DNA of 64,000 nt from Branchiostoma lanceolatum (lineage: Eukaryota > Chordata > Leptocardii > Amphioxiformes > Branchiostomatidae). The translations under genes were made by a program, and so were the position numbers. Below the pieces are notes generated by a model, which searched no databases, was not told where the DNA came from, and was given only the letters and a program-made list of their open reading frames with translations. Shown here piece after piece: positions 1 through 12,600 of this stretch. How positions within the stretch are numbered: the stretch's first letter is position 1; every line of letters begins with the position of its first letter. The DNA is taken from NCBI RefSeq assembly GCF_035083965.1, contig NC_089724.1, forward strand, positions 7,790,501 to 7,854,500. The letters run 5' to 3'.

Positions 1-293
1 TTGTGTCACACATTTTACACCATCCCTACATGATCATTTTATCCAAACAACAAGAATTACAGAACGCCTAAGTCTTACTTCTACTGTCATCCACCTAACT
101 TAACTAACGGTATGGTGAAATCATTTGATGCGATTGTACCACATTGTGTTTACATATATTCCATCCATGAGCATAGAGATGCAGGGTGCAACAAATTGTG
201 GAAGGACACAAGCTGTGTAACCACACACCAATGTAACTACAAACCTTTGTTTATAATATCTTGTAACCAAACCTTTAACACTGTTGCAGATGT

Positions 294-592
294 CACACTG
301 GGAAAAATTCTGGACCTACGACAACAGCGTACTAAACCTTTTTCCTTCAGTGCGAACCGGCCCGCTCGTCGTATGGCAGCCATTTTTATGGCCCATACCG
401 TTTTGTCATACGCCACCTCCAGAGTGAAAGAGTGAATGTACGACCACCTAGCAGGAGGTGTGAGGCACTGCCAGCCTGGTGTGAATCCAAACTATCATAC
501 GATAATGTCCTGGTGCCGATATTCCGCTTGCAGGAGGTCGGGCGTCATGTGCAAATTGCGGTTGTCGTACATCCAGAAAGTTTCCCAGTGTG
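294..592. mobile_element. Foldback element (MITE-like), about 300 bp
   Basis: The ends are imperfect inverted repeats of about 32 bp. The left end begins CACACTGGGAAA and the right end reads the complement, TTTCCCAGTGTG. The interior has no credible ORF. It lies downstream of the last LIN9 exon seen here, so it is in a LIN9 intron or 3' region. No clear target-site duplication is visible, so the superfamily is not assigned. Confidence 0.6.
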
Positions 593-697
593 AATCGGGT
601 CTATAATCTATTGCATTGTTGTAAGAATGCACAAGGACAGCACAGTTTTTCTGAACCTGTTTGTGGTACGGATGTGGTAATCAGTATGACATCCCAC

Positions 698-3600
698 CTT
701 TATCTGTAGCATGAGTGAGGTGAGTTTGGTGATGAGCTGACAGGCGTCCTGACTCTGCACCGTTTTCGCGCCGTTCCCCTCGTTCGCTCTCTGCAGGATC
801 TCCACGGCGTCCTCCTCGCATCTCTTCTTCAGCGCCGAGCCTGCCGGTTCCTTTATCGTCTCCAGGCCTTGCTCTGGAGCGATCTACGGCAAGGAAAGTC
901 TCATGGTCATGATCACGAAAACAGTAAGGACTACGAAGCCCGGAAGGGGAGGTACATGATACAGAGGACCTGCCCTTTAGTGTCCACCACATGAAATGCT
1001 CAATGCCTAATAAACAAATTACATAGTGAAGATGATGTTACCTCATCATCCTCATGACCTTTGAACATTAGGACTTACATATCCAATATCGTTATGATAT
1101 CATAACTTAAATTTTACCGATACAAATGTAGCTGATGTTTAACTTTGTGGTGTTTGCTTTTAATGTAAATCAATAAGAATAGGTGTTGGTTCATGTTGTG
1201 GTGTATACATCTGATGTTAATCAGCAAGGTATTTCAGACACCATGTACTATGTACGTCTGCTATTTGCTAATAAAAAGTCATCTCATCATCTCAAATAAA
1301 CATTGGCTCTTGTTATGCCACTGTTTCCTTCATATTCTGCTTAATTCTGCCATTCTGTGGCCGTGCAATACTACAGATGTGTACATACCTCCTGGCAGTA
1401 CTGTTGGACCCCTATCAGGTAAGTGTTGAGTTCCCTGTTCAGCCTCTCCAACTCCAGGACCAGGGTGGCATATTTCTTCTGGAACTCCACATCCACACTT
1501 TCACCGTGAGATTTCTACAGGGACAAAACCACACATACATGTAACTCCACATCCGCACTTTCACCGTGAGATTTCTACAGGGACAAAACCACACATACAC
1601 GTAACTCCACATCCACACTTTCACTGTGAGATTTCTACAGGGACAAAACCACACATACATGTAACTCCACATCCACACTTTCACTGTGAGATTTCTACAG
1701 GGACAAAACCACACATACATGTAACTCCACATCCACACTTTCACCGTGAGATTTCTACAGGGACAAAACCACACATACATGTAACTCCACATCCACACTT
1801 TCACCGTGAGATTTCTACAGGGACAAAACCACACATACATGTAACTCCACATCCACACTTTCACCGTGAGATTTCTACAGGGACAAAACCACACATACAT
1901 GTAACTCTACATCCACACTTTCACCGTGAGATTTCTACAGGGGCAAAACCAAACATACATGTAACTCCACATCCACACTTTCACTTTGAGATTTCTACAG
2001 GGACAAAACCACACATACATGTAACTCCACATCCACACTTTTACTGTGAGATTTCTACAGGGACAAAACCACACATACATGTAACCCTACATCCACACTT
2101 TCACTGTGAGATTTCTACAGGGACTAAACCACACACAGATGTCAATTATATGTAATGTTTCATTCTAATTCTGTATCTGTATCTACACACATGTAGCTGT
2201 TATAACCCTCCTTCAACGTAACACGAAACGATCGACCCGTCACACCTGACCTTCGCATATCTAACTGCATGCATTGTTAAAAACTATCCAATGAGGATGC
2301 CTCTACAGTGCTTGATGGTAACTAGTTCCACTCTACGATATTTCTAGGAAAATACGAAGGACGAATTGCATATCACCTTGCTGTAACAGTGTTTCATGAT
2401 ATCCCTAGGCTCTACACAGTTACAGTACAGACGAAGCCACTTAATTGCACCTCGGATAAACGCACCTTCCATTTAATTGCACCGAATCCCAAAATCCCAA
2501 ACCGGTTCCCATTCACTGCATTGTTAGTGACTCCGCATATCTGCACCGCGCATGGTCACCAATGCCGGATAACTGCACCATTTTTTTTAAGTTAAGTTAA
2601 CTGAAAAGGTGCGCTAAAATCGGCAAACGCGGTACAAATGAGCCCATACCTGCCGGTGTAAAGGCGCAATACCGCCAATATGTTTAAAACTGTTTTGAGT
2701 ATCAAAAGAAGGTGGTCTGCATTGACAGTTACGTTGATAGGAATCGTATGGGAGGTCCCGTGCGGGTCACCCGTAATCAGTAACCAAGTTTTAGTTTCAA
2801 TTCCTAGTTTCATGGCGGTACATGATTTACGTAAATCGACAACTGCACTCTACGTAATGTAACACAGAAACTGTTATCCCATGAGTGGCATGTTTCAGGA
2901 TCATGAGAATGCCTCCCCTGTAAGTTGTAACATCACGTGTGTTGTAATGCGGCAGATCGCATGGAAAAATGAAAGAATACAAAATCTTTTAAAACAGGTT
3001 CGTAGTCATTTCTTTATTTCCAGCAAAGGGTCAATAAATAAAGTTAATATCTGAATAATGTCGTCCGTTTTCTTTGTGCTAGTGTTTCTGATTAACAATA
3101 CACCCCCTTGCCCATGGTGGTGCGGTCCAGCTGGGCATTTCGCATAATTGAACCAGCCGGATAATTGCACCAAAAATGCTGTCAATTGGGTGGTGCAGTT
3201 AAGCGGATTCTACTGTATTATCATTTTTCATTTTGCTGTATGTTACTAAAAGATAAGTGTAAGTGTCCTTACAGTTTTTTCTGCCTGTGTGTTCATTTCC
3301 CTCAGGTCCTTGATCCGGTCCTTCTTAATCAGTAAGACTTTTGATAACCGGGTCTAGAAAGAAAAACATACACGTCATATATGTTTTTAAGCAGCTCAAA
3401 TTATCCTTATCTTTTATAGACAAATTTCTTCTGTGTTCTTTTTGGAAAAAAACTTCAATGGTAATTGGTACAACTAGATATTCCACTGTTATTTTTCTCA
3501 ACATCTGGTGATTCAGTTTAATTTTCAGTCAAGTTCATGACCAGGAATTTGTTAAAACTTCCAATGACTGCTGGTTACGTAACACTCCTGAAAATAAGGG

Positions 3601-6600
3601 AAAACGATCTAAATCTACTACTACTAGTACTGCTACTACACTACTTACTACTACTACTACTACTACTACTTACCACCATGACTAGGAACTTGACAGGAAA
3701 CCCTCCCAGCGTTCCTCCTTCTATCCCATGTAACCTACTGCGGAGCGGAGACTGGCCAAGCATCGGGTCATGGGCCTGTCAACAGATATTGGGACAGCAT
3801 GTTGGTGAGACAGCTAAGACTTACAGCTAAGACACTGATTAGTGGAGAAAAATGTCAAAGTCCTGTGAACACTTCCACTACAAATAAAATGTGACACATC
3901 TTCAGTAACTCTTTCTGTATGTCCATGTTAATGTCACAAACACCCACAATCTAAGAAATAGGTTGGTAGAAGCATTATGCCAAATTCCGATAAACACTAC
4001 CACTACAAATGAAATATGACTATCAGTGGTACACTACAAAATCATACTTACAAAGGCTGGGGACTGCAAGCTGTTGGAGAGAGAAAACCTGAGAAAATAC
4101 AAATAAAAAGTTGAGCAAATACACAATATAGGGACACTTTCTCAAATTCCAGAAGTTGAGGAATGACATCAGTATGTGGACTGAACCACTCACCTTGGAG
4201 GGGTGAGGAACTGTTGCCGTGGTCTTTGCTTTTGTGCAAACGCTGTGAGAGGCATGGTCTCCTGTTGTTCATTGCTCTGTTGATGACATTGATTTTTTCC
4301 ATTGAATTCAGTTCATCCATTCCATTCTTACATAAAACTTATTATATTGTATCCATGCTAAGGGTTATGAAAGAATAAGTGTATAAGATTACACATTCTC
4401 TGCTGTCTGGACAGGAAAAAGTGTAAACAAGAACATTATCAATATGTTACCGAACAGAAATTCAGAGTAAGCCACTGATTATCCGGTTGCTGTGAAATGC
4501 ATTCATTTGGTGAATTTTAGAGTTGAAAGCAAACTTTTTTCCAGCCCACTTGATGTACAACCATATTCCTATCACTATTAGTCAGGATAAATTTTGCAAT
4601 TCAAAAATGAAGAAAGCAGTAATGTTTTTTTGATAAACATTAAACACTACACACAACGAAAGAGTTTGCTACTATGGGGCGCTTTCAAGATGCGCCGTCT
4701 CCGTAGTAGAAAAAAGAAGTAATGTTGAGTAGTCTCCCTCCTCACCAAGACTTCTGTGTCAGGAATGGTGTGTGTGCCGAGTCCGGGTCTGTCAAACGTC
4801 ACCCTGTAGGAGGTGTTGGCTGTGTCCACCGCCTCGATCTGACCCGTGAACAGCCCATCGTGAGGGCCTCGCAGACGGGCTACAAAATGGCGTACACGAC
4901 AACAACTTCGTTAAAAACAGTTCAAATGGCGGTATTTCAGCATGCCGTTTCTCTACATGGTCTAGCTTTAGCTTATGTTGCGAAGTAAAACAAAGCATCT
5001 ATTACAACCACGCCTTGCTAACTTAAAGATATTACTAGTAAAGATAACGATATTAAAGATAAAGATAATTCATTCTCTACAACTAATTCATCATTCTTCA
5101 ACAAGTACAAGGTCACTAGAATGTCACTCAAATGCCATTCAGAAGTAACTTCTCAATCTTATCCAGTTATAGAGATTGAATTATCTTTAAATGTTGTTTA
5201 CCTGGATGTCTAACCTTCATCAATATACTGTAAATGCAGAAATATTCACAGGGATTTAATTTCACGGTAGGGAGAAAATAGAGTGTTTGCGATGGTTATG
5301 AGTTCGCGTCTGATACAATGGTAGCGCTACAGTTGCACAATGGAACGGCTTTTCACAGTGGTTTTAAGTTCGCAGTAAAGAGTTTACCACAAAAACCATG
5401 AACATATAGAACCACCACTAACATTTATGCATTTACAGTACAACAAAGGTATTGATCACATCATTTCCTAACACGACCTGGCGACACTTACCCGTGACCT
5501 TGGTGCCGATGACCAAGGGGAGCGGGATCTCGTCCGGGAGGTCCTTAAAGTTGCTGATGTCCGTCACCTTCCGCTGCTGAAGGAGGCGGATCTTCTGACG
5601 CTTCGCTTCCAAGGCTGAACGCTCCTCAGCAAAGAATGACGATGAACACCTGTTGGTTGGAAATTTACAGTAGAAACACGGAGAATAAGCCTTTCTACGT
5701 ATGAACATGCTTTATGATACATTTCATGTTGATAAGAAATGTGTTTGTTTGTTTTATTCAGATCTCCATTAGTGTTCAGTTTTCACAAATTTTGAACTAT
5801 TCTTCCCAGAGTCTGTCTACTTTAAATACAATCAAATATAAGAACAAAAACTTACACATGTACAATTGTTAGAGTAAAAAATCATATTTACAACATATAC
5901 TGAACTAACTGAAGGGACATTCTGGAGATTAAATTAATGTTATCCTTTCTTTAAGTAAACATCAAAATCTCAAAAACGTCTCATTGACTATGAAATCAGC
6001 AACCACTAATGAGAAACCACAAGTTGAGACTAAATCCAAATGTTCTGAACAAGTACAAACACACATCTCTGCTAAAGAAAAATCTAGAAATGCATTTACA
6101 TGTATGTTCTGGCAATGTCTACTGTGTGTTAGAACTCCAGCTCAGGACCTAAACATACCTCCTTGGTTTTCCCATCAGCCTCCTAATCTTGGACCATTCC
6201 ACCCTGCTGAGTTTCCTGGTCTTGAGCTGGGGGAAGGACTCCCTCAGGCACACACAGAAGTCATTATCACCCTCAAACAGGGCCCTGCACAGAACGAACA
6301 CAAGGCAGATTAACAATGACAATGACAATGACAATGAACTTTATTGCATATTCATGCCCAGCATGGGCTAAATGCATTAGGTAACATAAAGTAAAAGAAA
6401 TGGAACATTGTTACATATTCCATCTAAATCTACAGAGTCTCTTCTCTCTTCTTGAAACATTTGTATACAAATTCACATAGTTTTCCAATTATATCGTCGT
6501 TTTTAGATGACATGATACATGTGAATAGCTCGTTATTTTTAAGATGCGTATATTTTTTGTCTAGTTGTATGGGACTTACAAGGGATCTGCGCATGTCTGC

Positions 6601-9600
6601 GTATAGTGAGCATTCTAAGATAAAATGTATTTCATCTTCTATACAATCATTGTCACAGAAAGTACACATTCTGTTATTTGGTGGAGTCTGGTTGTACCTT
6701 CCAACTTCAATTTGCAATGGATGATCGCTGATCCTTAGTTTAGTCATGGCTCGGCGATAGTTAGAATTTTGTATATCTAGATATTTTTCTTTTTCATACG
6801 TAATCTTGAATTTTTTGTAAGTTCTCAATTTGTTTCCATTCTTCCCTTTTTCACCAGAAGAATTAAGTTGTGAGTAGAAATGTTGAAGAAAGTTGTCTTT
6901 CAGCCTCTGTTTTAGTTCAGATTGAGCGGATAGCGTGTTTCGGTCTTTGTTAAGTAAAAGGTAGGCAAAGCCTGACTCCTCCAAGATTTTACTAATATTT
7001 GAAAGCCAGCATGGTATCTTTCTCCTATGTAGGTCCTGCTGTACTAAAAAAGCTTCATATTGTAAGCTATCTTTCGGCATTTCTCTAACTAATCTTTTAT
7101 AGTATGAATAGATTCTAGTATACACTTCAATCCAGAGGGGATATCTACCGAGCTCTGCTCTTGTGGCAAGGTTGCTGGCATTTTTTCTTACGCCCAGGAT
7201 TGCTTTACAGAATTTGAGATGTACTTGTTCAATTGGAGAGTTGTCGTTTAGTCCAATCTTGCCCCATACCTCCGCACCATAAGTTAATATTGGAACTACA
7301 CATGCATCGAATAGCTTAGTGTACACTGATATAGGGGGATTGCTGTTTCCAAGAGTTGATTTAATACTGAAGAGGGCTCGTAAAGCCTTCTTTTGCAGGG
7401 TTTTCATAGCGGTGCTGAAAGTACAACCCGTTGTAAACATCACTCCTAGATAACTATAAGACGATACAATCTCTATGTTTTGGTTAAACAATTGGAATTT
7501 AAAGTTTGAGAACAAGTGTCCTCTTTTATTAAATATCATTATTTTGGTTTTGTTTAGGTTTATTGATAACTTCCATTTTTTACAGTAAAGGCTTAAAGTG
7601 TTTATTGCTTTTTGAAGACCTTGTTGGCTTGTTGATAACAGGACAAGGTCGTCTGCATAGAAAAGGCTAGATACTTTGGTTGTGTTTAGTAGGGGGGAAT
7701 CTAGATCTCCTGTATTTAGTTCGTTTGCTAGATCGCTGATTAACAACACCCTCCTAACGTCTGACAAGCAGAAAATTCAGATTGACCACGAATGTTACTA
7801 GGTCCGATGTGGCTGCAGTCTTCAACTGTGGCCTGTTTGAAATCAATTTACCACCCTCAAGAAGCCTTAGAATAACCCATATAACTTAAAATTCTTTCTA
7901 AGTTAACTACACACTGTGGAAGGGAAGAAAATGTACACTATCCCCTGCCCATTGCTCCACACTCTCGTGTCCACATGTACTAGTAATTTTAATAAAGTTA
8001 GCCACTTTCCTTTAGTATTAAAGTCCGCTTATATCACCAGCGTTCGAAATACCCGTCTGCAATCTGCAAATTGCATAAAGATTTTCAAGATTGCAGAAGA
8101 AAAATTAAACAATCTGCAATTTTGCAGAAGAAAATCAGACTCGGGATTCAATGGCTCTCAATTCAGGACATTATATAGACTTACTAGTAAGCAAACCAGC
8201 GGCGCTGTATAAAACAAACTGAAGCCCACAGCGCAAGATGGCAGCGTTTCGGTGCGTTCCGACTGCCTGGTGCTACTTGAGGTCAGTATTTTCGGGGGGT
8301 TTTGACACTTTCCGTGATTAAACTTCGGGGACGAATCATGTGAGAAAATGTCAAATTCGCGCATTTCCGTCAACCCTCGCTAATCTCCGCGGTCACGATC
8401 TCGGGGTCGGCAAAAGTAGGGAAAACAATTCCCGGATGTTTCTCTAGCGTAAACAAGTATGTCGCAAGCTGCGATTTCTTCAGAGCTCGAACTCGGGGCA
8501 TGGGCGCGATGACAGAAGGAACGAAACGGTGGCCACTTCATTAGCCCGTGGTCCTTGAAGCCCAGATGGCAGCGATGAAGTTGCGAACTACTCGGATAGA
8601 TATTGAGCACTGCCTTGTGTGGAAAAGGCGGAACATTTCTCCTGTGCCAACACAGTGGGGAGGGGGGCACCCACGTGAAAAATAACATCGCCTGGCCGTC
8701 TCTGGAGTCTCCCCGAATGTCCGAAGTCGGAGTCCGATGTTTGAAACCGATAGTAATGTTTCAGATTTATACAAAAACTACACAGAGGCCAAGGTTTGCG
8801 TAAAGGCATTTTATTTTGAATTTTACATTTTTTTGTCGTTTTTTGTCATGTTTTCTTTGGGCCATGGCTGTGTCACAGGTCGTGCGATCTTATTTATTAT
8901 TAATCATAATACGCATCAGAACACGTATTTCTCGCAAGGATAAATACCCTTCTCCTCCTTATCAGGCAGGCTGTTGAATTTGTTGTTAATTTTGATACAC
9001 ATACTGAAATGATCAAACGAATATTTGATTTGATTGATATTGAAGAAATATACTTTTGCTGTTGCAATTTTCGCTATTAATTTAATATTTTTCACACACA
9101 TGCATGGTATTGCTCTTAAAAACTTTGTAGTGATAATCAAAGATAGAGTGAGAGAATAAAGAATTACAGCAATGTTGCAAAGCTATAGATATAATGTAAG
9201 TAAGTAGGCATTATTAAGTTGAGAAGGTTGTAGTATGGAGGCATGTGTATTTGCAGAAAATATTTTCAAATTGCAGAAAAAAATTTTGACATTCTGCAAT
9301 ATTGCAGAACACTGAAAAAAAGTATTTCTACCACTGTATCACATTTATAATATATGCTTTGGTGATTGTGTGAATGTTCAACTGTAATCACAAAACCAGG
9401 AAAACATACTTGTCCAAGTTGGAGTAGAACCACTCATAGATGCACCACTTGTGAGCCTTGGGCAACTTCAGCAGGTTCTTCAGTCTGGAGCCGATTCTCT
9501 GGGCAGCCTTCTTGTCTGGCACACTCATGGACGCCTGAGACGAATTTCTCTGCAGGGGAAGTACAAACACAGTACAAAGCTGTAGCCTGGGTATCATGGT

Positions 9601-12600
9601 TAGCAAGCGAAAAGATTGAGCCAGTGGTTACTACGGAGGATGGTACCCAGGCTAAAAAGACTGTGCTCATCAGGGACCCATCCCTCCGGGACGGAAATTT
9701 GCTTGTTAGGATGGACAAAAATTTCACCCCGTCCGTCCAAAACACCTGAACTTCACGACAAGAATCTGATGAAAATAGATTTTCGTAAGCTTAACATGAC
9801 AGATTCAACAACAAACAACTGAACAGCCCTGATACATTATTATACATTAACTAGACTGGCCGTCATTTGCTTTAAGAGCAAATTCAGGATGTTTCGCCCA
9901 TAGTCCTCATGCAAGAAGTGGGCTGTCCCAAAATAACTCCTGGACAAATCCAAGTTTCTGCATAATTTTTGGCCAGGTGCATTCACCTTTCCTAATGGTA
10001 CCTACATCTTAAAGATGACACCCGCAGCTGTCACGGTAAGGGAAATACAAGTTTATGCATGAATTATGCAAATGAGGTCCTCATTAGCATAATTCATGGC
10101 CAGGTGTGATCACCTTTGCTAACGGTACGTACATGTCAAATCTGACATCTGCAGCTTTTCCGGTAAGGGAATTACAAGTTTACGCATAAATCATGCAAAT
10201 GAGGTCCTCATTAGCATAATTTATGGCCAGGTGTGTTCGCCTTTCCTAAAGGTACCTACATCTCAAAGATGACATCCGCAGCTTTTACGGTAAGGGACAT
10301 ACAACTTCATGCATTGATTATGCAAATTAGGTCCTCATTAGCATAATTTATGGTCTGGTGTGTTCGCCTTTCCTAAAGGTACCTACATCTCAAAGATGAC
10401 ATCCGCAGCATTTACGGTAAGGGACATACAACTTTATTCATACATTATGCGAATTAGGTCCTCATTAGCATAAGTAATTGTCAGGTGTAGTCACCTTTCC
10501 TATAGGTACCTACATCTCAAATATAACATCCGTACCATGTAACATAAGGTACATATGACTTTCTGTAATACCATTAGTAGAGGTACCCCCTGACATGTGC
10601 TTGGTTTTAACCCTTGTCCTGCGGACCGCCTATATATAGGCGCTACGCATAATGTGCGGGTCCTGCGGACCGCCTATATATAGGCGCTGGGGGTATTTCC
10701 GGCACGAACGCGTCGCACCCTCGCGTAACCCCCGAAACCCGGAAGTAACATAGTGTTGCCACATCGTCGGGGTCAAGGGTCAAAATTATTGTTACGCAAT
10801 TCGTCCCAAGACGCATGCGTGATATGTTAATGAGGCCATATGTTAATGAGGCGGCCATCATGCCGCGTCGTCTGCTGGAATGTTTTCGGGGCGATATTTT
10901 CCGTGTTTCTGGCGGCAATATCGGTGTTTAAACGCCAAAATGGATCGGTACACGGTCGAAGACGTTCTAGAGGACATTTTCACGAACGATTCAGTGGTGG
11001 AATGTCCTTTATCAAGTGAAAATTCCGCTGAAATCAGTGACAGTTCTGGCGAAGACGGGGAGTCACAACATCGGCCTCGAAGACATGTCGGGGCAAGCGG
11101 AGAGGGACCCTTACACGTTGCTGATGAACTTGAAAGCGGCGCTGACGCTACTTTTAGCCGTGGAAGAGCTCGGGGCACTTACCGAGGACGGCGTGGACGT
11201 GCCCGAGGAGGTAGTGGACGTGGTCGCTGGCGGGGAAGTGGTGCATGATTTCTATTGTGGGGCTGACCAGTCTCAGACTTTGATAGCCATATACTCACCT
11301 GTTATAATATCTGCAATTCGTATTTCTTTACATATAATACGATATATTATTCTGATGTTTTCAAAACTGGTCAGAAACTTTGTAGTCTTCGTAGAAACCT
11401 GTGTGTTGATGCTATACAAAGGCATATGAAAGCATAGTGGAATAATGTACTTTTTATTGCTTTTTATGTCTTTATTATAATATAGCCTTAAGCATAGATT
11501 GTAACAACTGTATGTTGATATGACAAGAAAGTTTAGACTATAAGCTTTCCACTCATGTATAGAAAGCTAGAATGTCAATTGTTCTATGGCTACAGCATGA
11601 AGTGTACTGTTCTGTATGAGAGTGTAGATTTTGCTCAAAAGTGAGTTCAGCACCAAGGGCAGTCTACAACCATATACATGTACTCACCTGTTACAATACC
11701 TGTGTATTTTACTTCTTCACATGTATCATTCTGATGTTGCCAAGACTGGTCAGCAACATTGTAGTCTTGGTAGAGACCTCTGTGTTGGTGCTATGCAGCA
11801 GTATATGGAAACTTTGTGGAATAATGTACTTTTTATTGCCTTTTGTATTTTTATTACCTTTGTATTCAATGATATTACTTTGTTTGGAATTCCAAAGATA
11901 ATACCTGTTGTAAGTTTCAGCTGATGTGTAGGAAAGTGATTGTAATAGAGGTAATGAAAGAAGTATACTAATTCTAAATGGCTCAGCTTTTCTACAGAAA
12001 AGCCAGTTCAGCACCGTGGACATTGTATGGTCATAAACCTACCTGCTGAGATACCTGGGTGAACTTCTTCATCATAGATATAGCTCTGATGTTGTCAGGA
12101 TGTGTCAGGAATGCTGCAGCTTTGATATTGGTACTTTTTATATGGTTCAGATACTTCAATACAAAAGGTTTTTGAAAAAAGGGTTTTTTATTGATTTATT
12201 GCCATTATCAATCAATACAGGTAGGTCCAGGCAAAATTTGCAATATATTTCTGAAAAGTAGAGACTCTTAGCTTTGTATTGATATATAACTTTATAGAGT
12301 TATTTGAGGGCAAAGTATAAAAAAAATAGCAAAGTTAAAGCAGTACCCCTCCTTTAAATAGGGTCAAAAAAGCCCAGCACAGGGACTACTATAGGGTAAA
12401 AAAAGTCCAGCAGGACAAGGGTTAAGTCCCAGACATGGTAAGTGTAGGAGGGCTTATGTTACAGTATGACCTAGTTCTTGCTGGCCCCGACAGAAAATAA
12501 CCAAAAATTGCATCAAAAAATTGCAAAATAAATCATTTTGAAGTAGTGTATGCCAAAAAAAATAATGGGGTCCTTTGGGTAAATATCCAATGCACAACTG

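Larger units (their letters stand above)
10611..12421 (+). mobile_element. piggyBac-family transposon, internally decayed
   Basis: The element is bounded by TTAA target-site duplications (10607-10610 and 12422-12425). Its terminal inverted repeats are CCCTTGTCCTGC at the left and GCAGGACAAGGG at the right. TTAA duplication with CCC ends is diagnostic of piggyBac. Two subterminal copies of a palindromic block containing CGCCTATATATAGGCG lie at 10620-10690. Only the N-terminal part of a transposase-like ORF remains (10940-11248); the DDD catalytic core is absent. The remainder is a set of three degenerate direct repeats. Confidence 0.9.

Noticed and set aside
1-697. Missing last LIN9 exon(s)
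   Set aside because: I looked for the conserved C-terminal segment on the minus strand and found only a foldback element; the exon most likely lies beyond the left edge.
1439-1900. 153-codon minus-strand ORF made of a 20-residue repeat
   Set aside because: It is the LIN9 acceptor minisatellite read in a non-LIN9 frame. A 60-bp unit keeps a frame open automatically.
1485-2145. CRISPR-like regular repeats
   Set aside because: Units are contiguous without unique spacers, in a eukaryotic intron, and include an exon end. This is a minisatellite.
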